Source: Diphasiastrum complanatum (taxonomy: Eukaryota > Streptophyta > Lycopodiopsida > Lycopodiales > Lycopodiaceae). From it: a stretch of 64,000 nt of DNA. The position numbers were made by a program, and so were the translations under genes. The stretch spans positions 43,277,054-43,341,053 of the forward strand of contig CM055109.1 of NCBI GenBank assembly GCA_029204225.1, in the 5' to 3' direction. Positions 61,996 to 64,000 of the stretch are shown in pieces. Positions within the stretch are counted from its first letter, which is position 1. Every line of letters starts with the position of its first letter. The notes under the pieces were generated by a model that did not search any database, was not told where the DNA came from, and saw nothing but the letters and a program-made list of their open reading frames with translations.

Positions 61996-64000
61996 ATGAT
62001 GGCCAGGACTAAATCCACCGCCTGTGCCATCACCACTGTACAGCCATCCCATTCTTGTGTTCCCCCTGATAGTGGCCGTAGGCATGGCAGGAAGCAGGTC
62101 TGGCTTACGGAGATCAGAAAACTCCAAAGATCAATTGAATTGTTGATCCTAGAGCTCCTTTCGGCCGATCTATCTGAAATGTCACTCTGTCACATGGGCT
62201 TGATGTTCGTTTTGCCATAACAGCCATGCAGGCCTTGCAAGGTGCTGCAGAAGATTTTTTGTCCCAATTTTTTGAGGATACTTGTCTTTTGGCAGTGCAT
62301 GGTAAGCGTGTCACCATCATGCCGAAGGATTTCGTCATTCTCAAAAGGCTTCAGGACAGATATTCTGGTCTTCATGTAGATAATGCCAGCACCTCCAGAA
62401 ACCTGTCTCTGGATAGAACCGACGTGCCGACTACCTCTAGGAGGAAGAGAAACCAGGTTGTCCCCAAGAAGGTTGGATCTCGAAGGCCAGCTACTTCCCT
62501 TCCTCCTAGACGTATCCCGGCCAAAAGACCCCGTGTCATCTTGAGCTCTGAGTCAGATGCTGGAGAATCTGACTCAGATCGAGAATCTTCACCGAGTCTT
62601 CCTCCTCTTATTCGTCCAGCTCCTCAACAGGTTTCATCACCAAAATTGTTGATTACCCAAGAGGAGCTAGACAAAATAACAAAGAAATCTGTAAATATTG
62701 TTTCCACTTCTCTTTCTGCCCCTCATGTACATAGTCTTTTTGTGAGAATTCCATACGATCCAGCCTAGGTTTTTTTTTATTTTGACCATTATAATCAATA
62801 CGAGGCCTAGCTAGCTAACAAAATTGATCTTCTCGGCAACTTTTTTGATTTTCTTCTTTCAGATACACGTAGAAGCTTTAGATTAGGTCCTAAATTTTGT
62901 GCCGAGCTTAAAGATAAGACCTCAAAAATTTCAGATGCAATAGTAGAGGCCGATGTTTTATTTTTGCAGAATAGTATTAGTTTCGATTCCCATGGTACAG
63001 TTTTTGTAGTTAGTCCATTTTTCATGGGAGCGATAAAGGCGATAAAAGCCAATTTTGAGAAGACTTTTTATCGAGTCCAGTCATATGGCGAAATTCTATT
63101 TGATTCCATATGAAAATAGGTAAGGATTGTTCTTTTGTTTTTGTTGCTTTATTTTGGATTGTTGCATGTCTCATTGCGTTAATAAGAATGAAATTTTTTC
63201 ATAAATATGAATTTATTGATATTTGTATCTTGGTTGTTGCAGTCGGCATTGGAACCTCAAAATTCTTTTTGTAAAGATAAATAAGGAGGGAGTATCAAAT
63301 TTTCTATGTGTAAAATTAAACTCAGCTGCAAATACACATAGAGAATTTGATTCTCTATTTCATGATGTCGTTCGGAAAATACCGACAATAGCAACTTCAA
63401 TTGGAGATATAACCATCAAATCTCTGAAGGTATATTCAATTTATTTCTGATATGCATGTATTCCTTTTTTTAATCAAATGTATCGTCATACCATAATCAT
63501 AATATTAGTAATTTTTGTTCTCTATATGCAGTGTGTACAGCAGAATGACGCTTTTAGTTGTGCATGGTTCGTCTTGTACAATACGAAGCTATTTTTTGAG
63601 TGGTATAATTTATAAATGGATGTAGATATTGAAAAGGTAATATTCTATTCATTTGTAGTTCATTTCATTTCATTCCTATTTATTAGAATTATTGTTTGTA
63701 ATTTGCTGATTCTCGTGTTTTGTGATGACAGTTCACTCTTGAGCCATATACTCCTGATGATGTATATATATTTTGACAAGAGTTGATCAGAACCTTTGCC
63801 CAGTACGGTATAAGCATTGTACCTGCAATCGAAGGCCCTCAAAAGGAATCTGCTCCTGCCTTAACAGCCTTTCAGGTTATTCAAGATGCAGATCTTATTT
63901 TATATGATCAAAAAGGAATAAAAGTCCTTCCTAATACAGAGGAAGGCAATTTTGTAGCAGATATTCCTCTTGTCTTAAAAGGCATTGAGGCCCTTCCCAA
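61996..64000 (+). pseudogene. Histone H3-like domain followed by Ulp1-like protease exons (3' end beyond window)
   Basis: ATG at 61996/61999. The N-terminus reads ARTKSTA like the H3 tail (Lys4 kept, Lys9 lost), then LTEIRKLQRSIELLI (alpha-N helix), a one-base shift near 62195, then DVRFAITAMQALQGAAE, FFEDTCLLAVHGKRVTIMPKD (alpha-2/alpha-3), with a basic, then Ser/Asp-rich tail to 62768. After a TTTCAG acceptor, an exon from about 62862 reads DAIVEADVLFLQNSISFDS-GTVFVVSPFF. The next (63241-63428) has RHWNLKILFVKI. The next (about 63532-63640) has VQQNDAFSCAWFVLYN, matching the His and Gln/Cys motifs of C48 proteases, with Asn where Asp is usual. A further open exon starts at 63732. In-frame stops occur after ILFDSI, after FFEWYNL and near 63775. 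Histone homology is clear; the protease call and one-gene model are inference. Confidence 0.55.

Overview
This window looks like nuclear DNA of a land plant: AT-rich, dominated by nested LTR retrotransposons, with split genes, long CT microsatellites and a satellite array. The copia elements use plant-style primer-binding sites (TGGTATCAGAGC, initiator-tRNA-Met type), and one element uses a tRNA-Asp-type site. The sequence does not fix the clade, and I see no ordinary housekeeping gene, rRNA, tRNA or CRISPR array.

Layout. 1-1113: end of a minus-strand LTR element cut into a gene. 1114-4617: copy 1 of a two-gene unit, a DDE-transposase-like gene (minus) converging on a second gene of unknown function (plus). 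4901-9200: decayed copia element (minus). 9201-11370: satellite array of about 365 bp units, each holding a hairpin. 11.4-18.6 kb: mixed debris, namely a copia RNase H remnant, a second copy of the first LTR family, two (CT)n tracts and a possible small split gene. 18.66-39.0 kb: one gypsy element opened by a nest of copia elements. Element B (19224-31062) sits in gag and carries element C (24553-30412) in its own 3' LTR. Element D (31400-37830, minus) sits further along the same gypsy element. Each insertion has an exact 5-bp target duplication. 40512-45327: LTR element without recognisable gag-pol (LARD-like). 46.95-50.8 kb: decayed copia element whose integrase lacks the catalytic Glu. 51181-60634: copy 2 of the two-gene unit, with an internally rearranged copia element (E, 51890-56987) in the first intron of the transposase-like gene. 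60591-61756: tandemly duplicated promoter region rich in CACGTG. 61996-64000: a divergent split gene starting with a histone H3-like domain and continuing into exons that resemble a Ulp1/C48 cysteine protease.

Working together. Elements C and D are the freshest: their LTR pairs look identical, D has one uninterrupted 1317-codon gag-pol frame, and C has a single frameshift. They could supply each other or older relatives in trans.

The most novel material is the convergent two-gene unit, present twice in opposite orientations with the same gene order, at least three shared intron positions in the transposase-like gene and almost the same spacing between stop codons. It may be an undescribed DNA transposon lineage with an accessory protein. 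Beside copy 2 lies the divergent H3-like/protease-like gene. Both unit copies are damaged by stops and frameshifts.
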